DNA of 64,000 nucleotides from Pseudopelobacter sp964542535. Its GTDB lineage: Bacteria > Desulfobacterota > Desulfuromonadia > Geobacterales > Pseudopelobacteraceae. The position numbers and the translations under genes are program-made. The DNA lies in contig CAZIUE010000004.1 of the NCBI GenBank assembly GCA_964542535.1, positions 1 through 64,000 on the forward strand. Direction: 5' to 3'. This document shows positions 1 through 8,786 of the stretch, piece by piece. Below the pieces are notes generated by a model that had not been told where the DNA came from, made no database searches, and worked only from the letters and a program-made list of their open reading frames with translations. Position 1 is the stretch's first letter. Each line of letters begins with the position of its first letter.

Positions 1-43
1 CAGGAACTGTCAAACTTTGTGAGTCCCCCGGCAAAGCCGGGGG
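1..43 (-). mobile_element. End of an IS200/IS605-type element (partial, runs out of the window)
   Basis: Positions 1-15 followed by the hairpin at 25-43 (cccccggc-aaa-gccggggg) reproduce, in reverse orientation, the left end of the complete element at 9124-9746, which has the same 15 bases and an almost identical hairpin. The transposase of this copy would lie upstream of the window, so it is unknown whether the copy is intact. In both copies the base block next to the hairpin on the outside reads GTAA followed by A or T, which could be the target recognised at insertion. The ends are seen directly; the family is assigned from the TnpA of the other copy. Confidence 0.7.
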
Positions 44-44
44 T

Positions 45-311
45 TTACCTAAGAGCAATTACATGTATGGAACCTTCCTGGCCGGTGTCGGCAAACCAGG
101 GGAAGCGCTGCCGTATCTTGAGAAGGCCCGTTCCGCCGGAGTCACTGACGCCGCATACACCATTGGCATGGCCTACCTGTCCCTGGGGGACAGAGAACAG
201 GCCCTCACAAACCTCGAAGAGTATAAACGCCGCAAGCCTGGCGACGGAAGCGTCGACAACCTCATCGAGGCTATCCATAACGGGAAAATCAAGATCAAGA
301 AGAAACCGTGA
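45..311 (+). pseudogene. 3' remnant of a TPR-repeat protein, cut by the IS end
   Basis: The frame encodes about two tetratricopeptide helix pairs (GKPGEALPYLEKARSAG and a second unit ending in LEEYKRRKPG) and a basic tail. An ATG exists at 63, but it has no Shine-Dalgarno sequence, and the same frame stays open leftwards through the IS hairpin to position 1. This is what is expected when a transposon enters a longer TPR gene. TPR proteins are protein-interaction scaffolds and no specific role can be given. The upstream part is either lost or lies beyond the IS outside the window. Confidence 0.6.
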
Positions 312-669
312 CACAACGATAAGGCTCGATATTTCATTTTAATATCGCTTCTTCCGCCCTACCGGTACACTGTGCCTCATATCGTGCATTATTGTCCGGA
401 TGACCGCGCACATCATCACCCAGCGCGGCACCAATCACGCTTCGGTGCGTTTCGATGATGAAACCGGCGAACCATCGAGAAACTGCTCCTGAAAGGCACC
501 GGAACCACGATGTGGCCATATGGATGTACGGCTCTCATATCCACCTGCTGGCCGTGCCGGCAACGGACACCGCTCTGACGTGTGGGATCGGCATGACCGA
601 CATGCTGTATACCCAGGTGGTCGTGGTTCAATCACCATGAACGAGGCATCGCACAAGGAGGCAGGAACC
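312..669. other. Intergenic, possibly decayed coding sequence
   Basis: No intact gene is visible in these 358 bases. Plus-strand segments read like protein in successive frames (TQRGTNHASVRFDDETGEP from about 412, then a shifted frame with KLLLKGTGTTMWPYG), interrupted by frameshifts and stops. This suggests a worn-out gene, but the family is not recognised. A short AT-rich inverted repeat (cgatatt / aatatcg) lies at 327-347. The ribosome binding site of the next gene is aaggaggcagg just before 670. Confidence 0.3.
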
Positions 670-1899
670 ATGGGAAGATCACCTTCAGGTATCGTGACGG
701 TTCTTATCACCGGTGTCCTGTTCGCAACGTTCGGCTGCGACGACAGCCGGAACACGTCCATGGCCGCGTCGGACGGCGGGCCGGCCCTGACCCGCACGCT
801 GATCCTGTCCGGACTTGAGAACCCCTGGGACCTGGCCTTCACCCCCGACGGCGCCATGCTGTTCACGGAGAAGTGCCGCGGGCTCTCGGTGCGCCGGGCG
901 GACGGCAGCGTGCAGCGCCTGTTCGGCACACAAGGCTCGGCATTGGTAGCCAATGACCTCTTCTGCCGCAGCCAGAGCGGTATGAACGGGGTGGCGGTTG
1001 ATCCTGATTTTGCCCGTAACCGCTACGTCTACGTCTACATGGCGTCCAGACTGAGCAGCCCGGCGACGAATCGCGTCATACGCCTGAGGATGGACAGGGG
1101 CTACACCAGCGTGGGTGACCGCAGGGACATCGTCAGCGATATTCCCTTCAAGTACAGGGCCAACCGTTGGGGCGGCCCCGGAGCCCACAGCGGCGGCCGC
1201 ATCCGCTTCAGCCCAGCGGACCGGTTCCTCTACGTCACCACGGGGGACAACCACAACGGCCCGCTCCCCCAGGACCTGAGCCGACTGGGGGGCAAGACCC
1301 TGCGCATCGACCGCGACGGCAGAGCAGCGCCCGGTAATGCTACCCCGGCCAGGGGCGACGCGCGCATCTTCACCTGGGGTCACCGCAACGTACAGGGGAT
1401 TGCCTTCCGCCCCGTCAGCGGCCAGCCGTTTGCCTGCGAACACGGCCCGGGACACAGTGACGAGGTGACACCGCTCATTGCCGGGGGCAACAGCGGATGG
1501 GACCCCCGGCCCGAGCCGGGCGTTGCCTGCGGGGACGACTACTGCGGTTACACCTCCACCAGACCGGACGGCAGGCCGACGCCGATGACCGACCTGGCCC
1601 GCTTCCCCCATGCGCTCCCACCTTCCTGGAACAACAACGGCAGATCGGAGGGGATGAGCCCCTGCGTCTTCCTGAGCGGTCCCCGGTGGAAAGGGTGGGA
1701 CGGCCGGCTGGCGGTGGGATTTCTGCGCGGCAGACGCATCGAGTTGCTGCGGCTGGACAGGACAGGCAGGACTATCGCAACCGAGACCATCCCCGGCATC
1801 CCGGCCGAGCGCATCCGCACCCTTGTCCAGGGGCCGGATGACGCGTTGTACCTGTCCACCGACGGCGGTGAAATATGGCGTTTGACCCCTGCTCCCTGA
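670..1899 (+). CDS. PQQ-dependent sugar dehydrogenase (GSDH family), exported
   Basis: 409 residues matching the soluble glucose / aldose sugar dehydrogenase beta-propeller family, which oxidises aldoses to lactones with PQQ in the periplasm. Typical family signatures are present: GLENPWDLAFTPDG near the start, GMNGVAVDPDF, AHSGGRIRFSP, DNHNGPLPQ, WGHRNVQGIAF, HGPGHSDEV and GGNSGWDPRP. These include the histidines and arginine that line the PQQ and catalytic pocket in family members. The N-terminus is hydrophobic and ends in TFGC, a loose lipobox, so it is probably a lipoprotein. The start at 670 is chosen because aaggaggcagg precedes it; the frame is open further upstream, but without a good ribosome site. 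Substrate cannot be told. No PQQ synthesis genes are in the window. Confidence 0.88.
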   Translation: MGRSPSGIVTVLITGVLFATFGCDDSRNTSMAASDGGPALTRTLILSGLENPWDLAFTPDGAMLFTEKCRGLSVRRADGSVQRLFGTQGSALVANDLFCRSQSGMNGVAVDPDFARNRYVYVYMASRLSSPATNRVIRLRMDRGYTSVGDRRDIVSDIPFKYRANRWGGPGAHSGGRIRFSPADRFLYVTTGDNHNGPLPQDLSRLGGKTLRIDRDGRAAPGNATPARGDARIFTWGHRNVQGIAFRPVSGQPFACEHGPGHSDEVTPLIAGGNSGWDPRPEPGVACGDDYCGYTSTRPDGRPTPMTDLARFPHALPPSWNNNGRSEGMSPCVFLSGPRWKGWDGRLAVGFLRGRRIELLRLDRTGRTIATETIPGIPAERIRTLVQGPDDALYLSTDGGEIWRLTPAP

Positions 1900-2137
1900 C
1901 CATGTGAGGAGACGGTTTCAGCGCCGCGCCCAGAAGCAGCGCACCCAAAATGGTCACGCGCCCGGGTCCGATACGATACCGTGGTACATGGGCCGATGGT
2001 ACAGGATGATGAACAGTCATGGTATGCGACCTGAAAACGAAGGAAGTACGGTTTCTGTCCGTTATTTTTCGGGAATCTTCTCAACGGGTATCTATGTGGA
2101 ACTGTTTCTGTACAGCAATCCGTAAAAGGAGAACAAC

Positions 2138-2656
2138 ATGCTCTATACGACCCGGTATCCGTCACCCGTAGGCTCGCTCATGCTTGCCAGCAATGGCGAC
2201 AACCTTGTGGGTTTATGGATGGAAGGGCAACGGTATTTTGTCGGAACCGTAACTGAAGATATGACGGATCAGCCTGGTTTACCGCTATTTTCTACCGTGT
2301 TCCACTGGCTTGACAGGTATTTCGCGTGCCAGAAACCGGCCATTTCAGTTCTTCCTCTCGCACCCGAAGGGGGAACATTCCGCACAACCGTCTGGGATAT
2401 CCTGTGCGAAATTCCGTACGGTACGGTCATAACCTACGGTGAGATCGCACGGAACGTGGCTGTGCGGCTGAACAGGGCACGGATGTCCGCCCAGGCGGTC
2501 GGCGGTGCCGTGGGCCATAATCCCATCTCCATTGTAATTCCCTGTCATCGTGTCGTTGGGGCACACGGCAACCTGACAGGGTATGCCGGCGGCATCGACA
2601 AGAAAATCAAACTGCTCGAACATGAGGGCGTAGACATGTCCCGTTTGTCCGAATAA
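2138..2656 (+). CDS. ogt: Methylated-DNA--protein-cysteine methyltransferase
   Basis: 172 residues, the normal length for Ogt/AdaB-type suicide enzymes, which transfer methyl or alkyl groups from O6-alkylguanine (and O4-alkylthymine) to their own cysteine. The active-site motif IPCHRVV is present with the acceptor at Cys136. It is preceded by the recognition helix segment (YGEIARNVAVRLNRARMSAQAVGGAVGHNP) and followed by the GYAGGIDKKIKLLEHEG tail typical of the family. The ribosome site aaaaggag lies at a good distance. The gene appears to stand alone and no ada regulator is adjacent. Confidence 0.95.
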   Translation: MLYTTRYPSPVGSLMLASNGDNLVGLWMEGQRYFVGTVTEDMTDQPGLPLFSTVFHWLDRYFACQKPAISVLPLAPEGGTFRTTVWDILCEIPYGTVITYGEIARNVAVRLNRARMSAQAVGGAVGHNPISIVIPCHRVVGAHGNLTGYAGGIDKKIKLLEHEGVDMSRLSE

Positions 2657-3081
2657 TCGGACATCGATCGGGATACGTCACCTGGCGCCGCGGTTTCTCC
2701 ACATCTTTCACTGCATGGGGCACTCCCGTCCATCCCCTGCCCGGCTCAGATCCAGACAGCAGTACAAGTTCGCGGCCGGTTCGTGCCGCGCTTCACCTGC
2801 GGCGGACAAGGGCCTGGATGGCGGAAAAATACAACGTCTCCCCCACCCTCGTCCCTGGTCCGGGGCATCTCACGCCGATTTGCTCGGTCCCTGCTTTTAA
2901 TTTTATTTTCATTTGAATTTTTATCATATTTTTTGTACAGTCGGCTCTGGTCATAATCGCCGCTGCACCTGCCCGCCGCGGGGTCGGCAGCGGACGATGT
3001 CCCCGGACAAACGGCAGGGATCCGGGTGGAATCCCGATAAACGAACCTGGCCCGTGGGGATGAACTGATGGAGACTGGTGA
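2657..3081. other. 425-base intergenic region with an AT-rich block
   Basis: No gene is supported here. A long minus-strand reading frame crosses it, but that frame is the antisense shadow of the sensor kinase gene. Bases about 2896-2940 are strikingly AT-rich in GC-rich surroundings (ttttaattttattttcattt and beyond) and are the best place to expect the kinase promoter. No single -35/-10 pair stands out clearly. Confidence 0.4.
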
Positions 3082-6000
3082 ATGATGTTCGGAATCAACC
3101 CTGGAATGACGAAGCGCTCCCAACGGCTGTTGCTGGTGGGAGCGCTTTTTTTGTGCCTGCTGCTGAACGGGGCCGCCTGCGGCGTGTTCCCGGAACCTCC
3201 GGGCATGGTCCCGCTGACCGAGGCGGAAAAAGAGTGGCTCAGGGCTCATCCGGTCATCCGCCTGGCCCCCGACCCGGACTTCGCGCCGGTGGAATACTTC
3301 GACACCGACGGCAGCTACAGCGGCATGACCGCTGATTACGTGGCACTGATCGAAAAAAAACTCGGTATTCGCCTGCGCATCGTCCGCCTGCATGATTGGA
3401 ACGACATCATGGCGAAGAGCAGACGCAGGGAACTGGATGTCATCGTTGCTTCCGACACCCCGAAACGGGCTGGGTTTCTGCTGTTTACCACACCGTTTCT
3501 GGAACTGCCGATCGTGATCATCACGCGTGAAAAATTCAGGGCTCCCCTCACCCTGAACGACCTGGAGAACATGAGGGTTTCCGCCGTATCCGGCTACGCG
3601 ACCAACGATCTCATCGGCGGCGCCCAGCCGCGGCTTCACCTTGACCTGGTGCCGGATACCCGAACGGGATTGCGCAGACTCTCCTTTGGACGGAGCGACG
3701 CCTTCGTCGAAAACCTGGCCACCGCCAGCTACTGCATCGAACGGGAAGGAATCTCCAATCTGCGCATATCCGGGGAAACCGGGCATTTCTACCGACTGGG
3801 ATTCTGCTCCCGCAGCGACTGGCCGGAGTTGAACCGGATCCTGGAAAAGGCGCTTGCTTCCATCACTCCCCGGGAAAAGAGAGCCATCAACAAGAAATGG
3901 GTGTCGTTGGAAGCCAGGCCGCCGTTCTTCAGCAGGGAATTCCAGAAGGGGCTCATTGCCGCGTGCACCCTCATCCTGTCGATTGTCACGGCGGTTGTTG
4001 CCTGGAACAGGACCCTGGCCCGCCGGGTCAGGCTGAGGACCGCGGAATTGGAGCAGGAACTGACCCGCCGCACACGCATGGAGGAGGACTTGCGCCATGC
4101 CCGGCACGAGCTGGAACAACGGGTCGAGGAGCGCACCAGCGAATTGCGGGAGGCAAACGAGCTGCTGGAACGGGAAATCGGCGTCCGCACGAGAAATGAG
4201 GCGGTTATCATGGCGCGTCTGCGCCTGCTCCGGTTTGCGGCCACCCATAGTCAGGACGACCTGCTGGAGGCCACCCTGGACGAGGCAGAGGCTCTGACCG
4301 GAAGCCGGATCGGTTTTTACGTAATTGTCCTGGACGACCAGAAAACCTTGTCGCTGCAGAACTGGTCCACCAGGACCAAGAGGGATTACTGCAAGACGGA
4401 GGGAAAAGGGCTGCACTACGACATCGCGCGGGCCGGGGTCTGGACCGACTGCATCAACCAGCGCCGGCCGGTCATCCACAATCACTACGCCTCGCTCTCC
4501 CACCGCACGGGGTTGCCCGAAGGACACGCTCCCCTGGTCAGGGAGCTGGTGGTGCCGGTCTTCCGTGGTGAAAAGATTGTGGCGATTCTGGCCGTGGGTA
4601 ACAAACCGACCGATTATACCCCCCTGGACGTTGAAGCGGTTGTCCTGCTGGCCGATCTCGCCTGGGAAATCACCGAACAGAAGCGGATGGAGGAAGAGCT
4701 GCGCCTGTCCCACTTCTGTATCAACAGGGCAGCCATCGGCATCTATCACACCACACCCGAAGGGAACATACTGAGCGCCAACGATTTCGCCTGCCGGAGT
4801 CTCGGTTACACGCCGGACGAAGTGCGCGCACTGAACGTCAGGGACATCGATCCGGTTATAACAGACGAGAAACTAACCGAAATCAAGAGGGTGCTGGAGA
4901 GTACCGACTCCGTTACCCATGAATCGGTTCACCGGCGAAAGGACGGGACGACGTTCCCGGTGGAGATCGTCACCAACACCCTGGAATTCCAGGGCAGAGT
5001 GTACGACTTCTCCTTTGTCAGGGACATCACCGGGCGCAAGTGTGCGGAGGAAGCGTTACGGGAGAGCGAGTCGCGCGCAAGTCGAAAGCTGGATAAAATT
5101 CTCGATCCAGCGGGAGATACGGCTGAACTGGATCTGGAAGATATTCTGGATACGCCGCAGATCCAGGCGCTTATGGATGACATGTATCGCATTACCGGCC
5201 TCAAGATGAGCATAATCGATCTCAATGGACGGGTGCTGGTGGATATGGGATGGCAGGACATCTGCACGAACTATCACCGCATCCATCCGGAGACCCTGAA
5301 AAAATGCATTGAAAGTGACTCTGACCTTACCCTGGGAGTCTCTCCAGGGGAGTTCAAGACATACCGATGCAGGAACAACATGTGGCACCTGGTCACCCCG
5401 ATCATTGTCGGGGAACGCCATATGGGCAATCTCTTCATGGGGCAGTTCTTTTTCGAGAACGAGGAGATCGATTACGACCTCTTCCGCTCACAGGCGAAAA
5501 CCTACGGTTTCCCCGAAGAGGACTACATCACGGCCCTGGAATGCGTGCCCCGTCACAGCGAAGAGCTCGTGAACCAGGGGAAGGCCGTCTTCCTCAGGCT
5601 CATCGACATGTTCACGAAGCTGAGCTACGCCAACATCAAGCTGGCCCACTCCCTGGCCGAGCGCGATCAGTTGACGGCAACACTGCGCCAGGCCAACATG
5701 GTAGTGGAAAACAGCCCGGTGGTGTTGTTTCGCTGCAAACCGGTCCCCGGTTGGCCGGTGGAACTGGTATCACGGAACGTGCTGCAGTTCGGTTATACGC
5801 CCGAAGAGTTCATGTCCGGTGAGCGCGATTACGCATCCATCGTGTACCCACCTGATCTGGGGTGGGTAACCGGCGAGACGGACGAGTACGCGGCAACGGA
5901 CGAGGGGCAGCTACGCCAGGAGTACCGGATCGTCACCAAAACGGGGGAAATCCGCTGGATCATCGATGAAACGAATTACGAACGGAACGAGGCGGGGGAG

Positions 6001-7227
6001 ATCACCAACCTGGAGGGGGTGATCATCGATGTCACCCAGCGCAAGCTGGCCGAGGAAGCATTGCGGGAAGCCAACCTGGTGCTGGAAAACAGCCCGGCAG
6101 TGCTGTTCCGCTGGAAGTATGACAAAGAGTGGCCGGTTGAGCTGGTTTCCGCCAATGTCATTCAGTTCAGCTATACCCCCGATGAGTTCCTCACCGGCGA
6201 CATCAGCTATTCATCCCTCATACACCCAGACGACCTGGACTGGGTCAGCAGTGAGGTACGCGGTTTCTGTCAGGCGGGAGTGGATCAGTTTCACCTGGAA
6301 TACCGCATCATGACCAGGGGGGGCGATATCCGCTGGATAAGCGAACACACGAATGTGAAACGGGATGACGACGGGAGCGTCAGGAACTTCGAGGGCATCG
6401 TCATCGACGTCAGCGAGCGCAAGCGGGCCGAGGAAGAGCTCCAGCGGCAGCAACGACTGCTGGAGGAACTGAACGACACGCTGGAGAGGAGGATCGAAGA
6501 GGAGGTCAAAAAGAACCGGGAAAAAGATATCCTGCTCATCCAGCAGAACCGCCAGGCAGCCTTGGGGGAGATGCTGGACCACATCGCCCACCAGTGGAAA
6601 CAGCCGATCAACTCCATCTCCCTCATCGCCCAGGACATGGCCGACAGCTCGTCCTACGGCGAACTGACTGATGAAGATGTGCAGACAACCATCGACAAAA
6701 TCATGTCGCTCCTGGAGCACATGTCCCAGACCATCGATGTGTTCCGGGGATTCTACCGGCCGGACAAGGAAACGAAAACTTTCAGCATCAGGGACGCCAT
6801 TGATCAGGCGCTCGTATTCATCGCGCCGGTCTTCAGATACGAGTCCATCACGATAGAGCTCGACGTGGACGGGGACATGACCGCCTTCGGCTACCCCAAG
6901 GAATACGCACAGGCACTGCTCAACATACTGGCCAATGCCAGGGATGTGTTCAGAAAACGGAAAACAAGGAACCCCAGGGTGCTGCTGCGGGGGGTCGGGG
7001 AAGGCGGCAGATCGGTTGTCACCATCACGGACAACGCCGGCGGGATTCCCGAGGCGATCATGGACAGGATCTTCGACGTATATTTCACCACCAATGAAAC
7101 GAGCGGCGGGACCGGAATCGGTCTCTACATGTCGCGGAACATCGTTGAGAAGAATATGGGCGGAACCCTGAGCGCCCACAATGTTGAGGGAGGGGCGTGC
7201 TTCAGGATAGAACTCCCCTGCGCCTGA
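3082..7227 (+). CDS. Membrane sensor histidine kinase with periplasmic binding, GAF, PAS, PocR domains
   Basis: 1381 residues. Approximate order: signal segment 1-35; SBP_bac_3-type solute-binding domain 50-275; one membrane helix about 290-310; coiled coil 316-373; GAF 375-533; PAS 537-653; PocR-type sensory domain 683-853 (contains CTNYHRIHPETLKKCIESD and YRCRNNMWHLVTPI); two tandem, clearly duplicated PAS domains 866-986 and 990-1113; coiled coil; dimerisation domain with phospho-acceptor His1170 (LDHIAHQWKQPIN); and an ATPase domain with NILANARDVF, DNAGGIP and GGTGIGLYMS. There is no receiver domain and no response regulator next door, so it is an orphan kinase. It probably integrates a periplasmic amino-acid-like ligand with cytoplasmic cues; both ligands are unknown. 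The start is the first of two adjacent ATG codons, with a ggag element upstream. Confidence 0.93.
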   Translation: MMFGINPGMTKRSQRLLLVGALFLCLLLNGAACGVFPEPPGMVPLTEAEKEWLRAHPVIRLAPDPDFAPVEYFDTDGSYSGMTADYVALIEKKLGIRLRIVRLHDWNDIMAKSRRRELDVIVASDTPKRAGFLLFTTPFLELPIVIITREKFRAPLTLNDLENMRVSAVSGYATNDLIGGAQPRLHLDLVPDTRTGLRRLSFGRSDAFVENLATASYCIEREGISNLRISGETGHFYRLGFCSRSDWPELNRILEKALASITPREKRAINKKWVSLEARPPFFSREFQKGLIAACTLILSIVTAVVAWNRTLARRVRLRTAELEQELTRRTRMEEDLRHARHELEQRVEERTSELREANELLEREIGVRTRNEAVIMARLRLLRFAATHSQDDLLEATLDEAEALTGSRIGFYVIVLDDQKTLSLQNWSTRTKRDYCKTEGKGLHYDIARAGVWTDCINQRRPVIHNHYASLSHRTGLPEGHAPLVRELVVPVFRGEKIVAILAVGNKPTDYTPLDVEAVVLLADLAWEITEQKRMEEELRLSHFCINRAAIGIYHTTPEGNILSANDFACRSLGYTPDEVRALNVRDIDPVITDEKLTEIKRVLESTDSVTHESVHRRKDGTTFPVEIVTNTLEFQGRVYDFSFVRDITGRKCAEEALRESESRASRKLDKILDPAGDTAELDLEDILDTPQIQALMDDMYRITGLKMSIIDLNGRVLVDMGWQDICTNYHRIHPETLKKCIESDSDLTLGVSPGEFKTYRCRNNMWHLVTPIIVGERHMGNLFMGQFFFENEEIDYDLFRSQAKTYGFPEEDYITALECVPRHSEELVNQGKAVFLRLIDMFTKLSYANIKLAHSLAERDQLTATLRQANMVVENSPVVLFRCKPVPGWPVELVSRNVLQFGYTPEEFMSGERDYASIVYPPDLGWVTGETDEYAATDEGQLRQEYRIVTKTGEIRWIIDETNYERNEAGEITNLEGVIIDVTQRKLAEEALREANLVLENSPAVLFRWKYDKEWPVELVSANVIQFSYTPDEFLTGDISYSSLIHPDDLDWVSSEVRGFCQAGVDQFHLEYRIMTRGGDIRWISEHTNVKRDDDGSVRNFEGIVIDVSERKRAEEELQRQQRLLEELNDTLERRIEEEVKKNREKDILLIQQNRQAALGEMLDHIAHQWKQPINSISLIAQDMADSSSYGELTDEDVQTTIDKIMSLLEHMSQTIDVFRGFYRPDKETKTFSIRDAIDQALVFIAPVFRYESITIELDVDGDMTAFGYPKEYAQALLNILANARDVFRKRKTRNPRVLLRGVGEGGRSVVTITDNAGGIPEAIMDRIFDVYFTTNETSGGTGIGLYMSRNIVEKNMGGTLSAHNVEGGACFRIELPCA

Positions 7228-7350
7228 AATCCCCTGGACGGGACGCCGGCCACGGTTGTAGTATGGCGTTTTTCCAAAGAGCGCGGCGCAGCGAGTGGCC
7301 CCGGCATCCACTGAATACGACTTACCGACAACAACCTGAAAGGCAACCCC

Positions 7351-7971
7351 ATGACCGCATCAACCCTGCTCTACTTCCTGGGGGTCTCCATGGCCCTGAC
7401 CATCGCCCCCGGCCCGGACAACATCTTCGTCATGACCCAGGGGATCACCCGCGGCAGGAAACCTGCCATGGTCACCGCCCTGGGGATGTGCAGCGGCGTC
7501 AGCTTGCACACCACGGCGGCGGCCTTCGGTATCTCGGCCCTGTTCTACTCCTCGGTGCTGGCCTTCAACATCGTCAAGTACGCCGGCGCGGCCTACCTGC
7601 TCTACCTGGCCTACATGACCATGAAAGAGCGCTCCTCGGTGCGCCTGGCAGCCGGTGATGACCGCCCCCTGTCAGACCTGTTCAAGCGCGGCTTCATCAT
7701 GAACGTGCTCAACCCCAAGGTGGCCCTGTTCTTCCTAGCCTTCCTGCCCCAGTTCGTCTCCCCCGCCGCCGGCTCCGTGCCGCTGCAGATGCTCCTTCTG
7801 GGACTGATCTTCATGCTCCAGGCGGTGATCATCTTCTGCGTCATCGGCTACTTTTCCGGCGGCATCGGCGGCTATCTCCTGGCCAGGCCGCGGATCGCCC
7901 GCTCCTTCGACTGGCTGACCGCCGGGGTCTTCGCCTCCCTGGGGATCAGGCTGGCCTTGGCGGAACGTTGA
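7351..7971 (+). CDS. LysE/RhtB family amino-acid exporter
   Basis: 206 residues with about six hydrophobic segments and the family signature near the N-terminus (GVSMALTIAPGPDNIFVMTQGITRG). LysE/RhtB proteins export amino acids such as lysine, threonine or homoserine lactone across the inner membrane; the substrate cannot be assigned. A second typical block is LNPKVALFFLAFLPQFV. The ribosome site is weak (gaaaggcaacccc). The gene is monocistronic and is closed by a strong hairpin terminator at 7987-8027. Confidence 0.9.
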   Translation: MTASTLLYFLGVSMALTIAPGPDNIFVMTQGITRGRKPAMVTALGMCSGVSLHTTAAAFGISALFYSSVLAFNIVKYAGAAYLLYLAYMTMKERSSVRLAAGDDRPLSDLFKRGFIMNVLNPKVALFFLAFLPQFVSPAAGSVPLQMLLLGLIFMLQAVIIFCVIGYFSGGIGGYLLARPRIARSFDWLTAGVFASLGIRLALAER

Positions 7972-7986
7972 GAAAATACGCAAACG

Positions 7987-8027
7987 AAAAACGCCGTGTC
8001 CCCCTCTCCTGGGGGCACGGCGTTTTT
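7987..8027 (+). terminator. Rho-independent terminator after the LysE exporter
   Basis: Left arm aaaaacgccgtg-t-ccccc at 7987-8004 pairs with ggggg-cacggcgttttt at 8011-8027, giving a 17-pair stem with one bulge and a run of five T in the descending arm. The A-tract and T-tract are symmetric, so it could also serve the minus strand gene that ends at 8155. Confidence 0.85.
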
Positions 8028-8154
8028 CTGTTCCGTTCCCTGGTGTACTTGTATCCGTTCCGCTCCGTGCATACTGCCCGACACTGCACGGAGTCGCACC
8101 GATCGTACCTGACCAGACTCAGCAACCGCGGCCTCTGCCGGACCGCACGGGAAT

Positions 8155-8361
8155 TCAGTGACGCTGGATGGCCATGTCGATGGTATCGGACATGCTGTCC
8201 AGAAGCGACAGGTCAATGGCCTGCAGGCTGACCTTTTCCAGCGAACTCAGCTCCAGCCCGGCGTTGGAGCAGGCATACTCGGGCGATACCATGGCCAGTT
8301 GCCGGAACTTCCTGTCGGTGATCACCCTTCCCAGATAACTTTCAACGGCTGTCTGTGACAT
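8155..8361 (-). CDS. Small NHLP-clan leader-like protein (Os1348 / Franean1_4349 type)
   Basis: 68 residues starting MSQTAVESYLGRVITDRKF and containing the pattern of an LGRxxTDxxFR helix, a short turn and an LELSSLEKVSLQAIDL helix. This is the layout of the nitrile-hydratase-leader-related small proteins annotated as Os1348-family NHLP clan or Franean1_4349-family RiPP precursors. The start at 8361 is chosen over the upstream ATG because gcggagg sits seven bases before it. There is no obvious core peptide after the helix pair, and no maturase, protease or exporter nearby. It may therefore be a stand-alone regulator or an orphan precursor. Family recognition is by eye. Confidence 0.6.
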   Translation of the reverse strand: MSQTAVESYLGRVITDRKFRQLAMVSPEYACSNAGLELSSLEKVSLQAIDLSLLDSMSDTIDMAIQRH

Positions 8362-8786
8362 AGGTACCTCCGCAAATACTGTCCTTGCTGGGGACAATAA
8401 CTTAATGAAACTGATTCTGTCGTCAGTATATACACATGCTGTACCAAACCGATAACATCTAGCAAAAACGGATAGTTATCGATTCAATACAGAAAAGATA
8501 TCGTCCAAAATCCGGACAGTGTGTGCACTATGGGGACAGCGCAGGAAGGAATTGAGCTCGAAGACACGCTGTTCATCTCCACTGTCTCGGCGAGCATCGG
8601 TTTTTGGGATTAGGTGGCGGAACTGGGGCCGGGGAGCACTCTTCACCTGAATCTTTACGCATGAGGAGTAAATCAGAACTGAACGCAACACTCAACCAGG
8701 CAGCTCGACACCGATCCCAAGCTGGCATATATAAGCTGTCCTAACGGGTCAACTGCCGATCCGTTCGGCAAACAAGAGGAGGTAGT
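8362..8786. other. AT-richer intergenic stretch, no supported gene
   Basis: This region holds the promoter side of the minus-strand small protein and of the plus-strand DUF3795 gene. Composition changes here from GC-rich to visibly AT-richer DNA (for example around 8400-8510). Short open frames exist on both strands (minus 8476-8691; a 27-codon plus frame from about 8530), but none has a ribosome site or recognisable sequence. The DUF3795 gene is preceded by a good site, aagaggagg, at about 8772. Confidence 0.35.

Noticed and set aside
25..43. The gcaaagcc string as part of a GEMM-type riboswitch
   Set aside because: It is the loop and arm of the IS end hairpin; no surrounding riboswitch structure is present.
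2746..4749. A 667-codon open frame on the minus strand
   Set aside because: It is antisense to the sensor kinase whose domains are clear in the plus frame; it has no recognisable domain or ribosome site.
8476..8691. A 71-codon minus-strand frame
   Set aside because: No ribosome site, no family, and composition like non-coding DNA.
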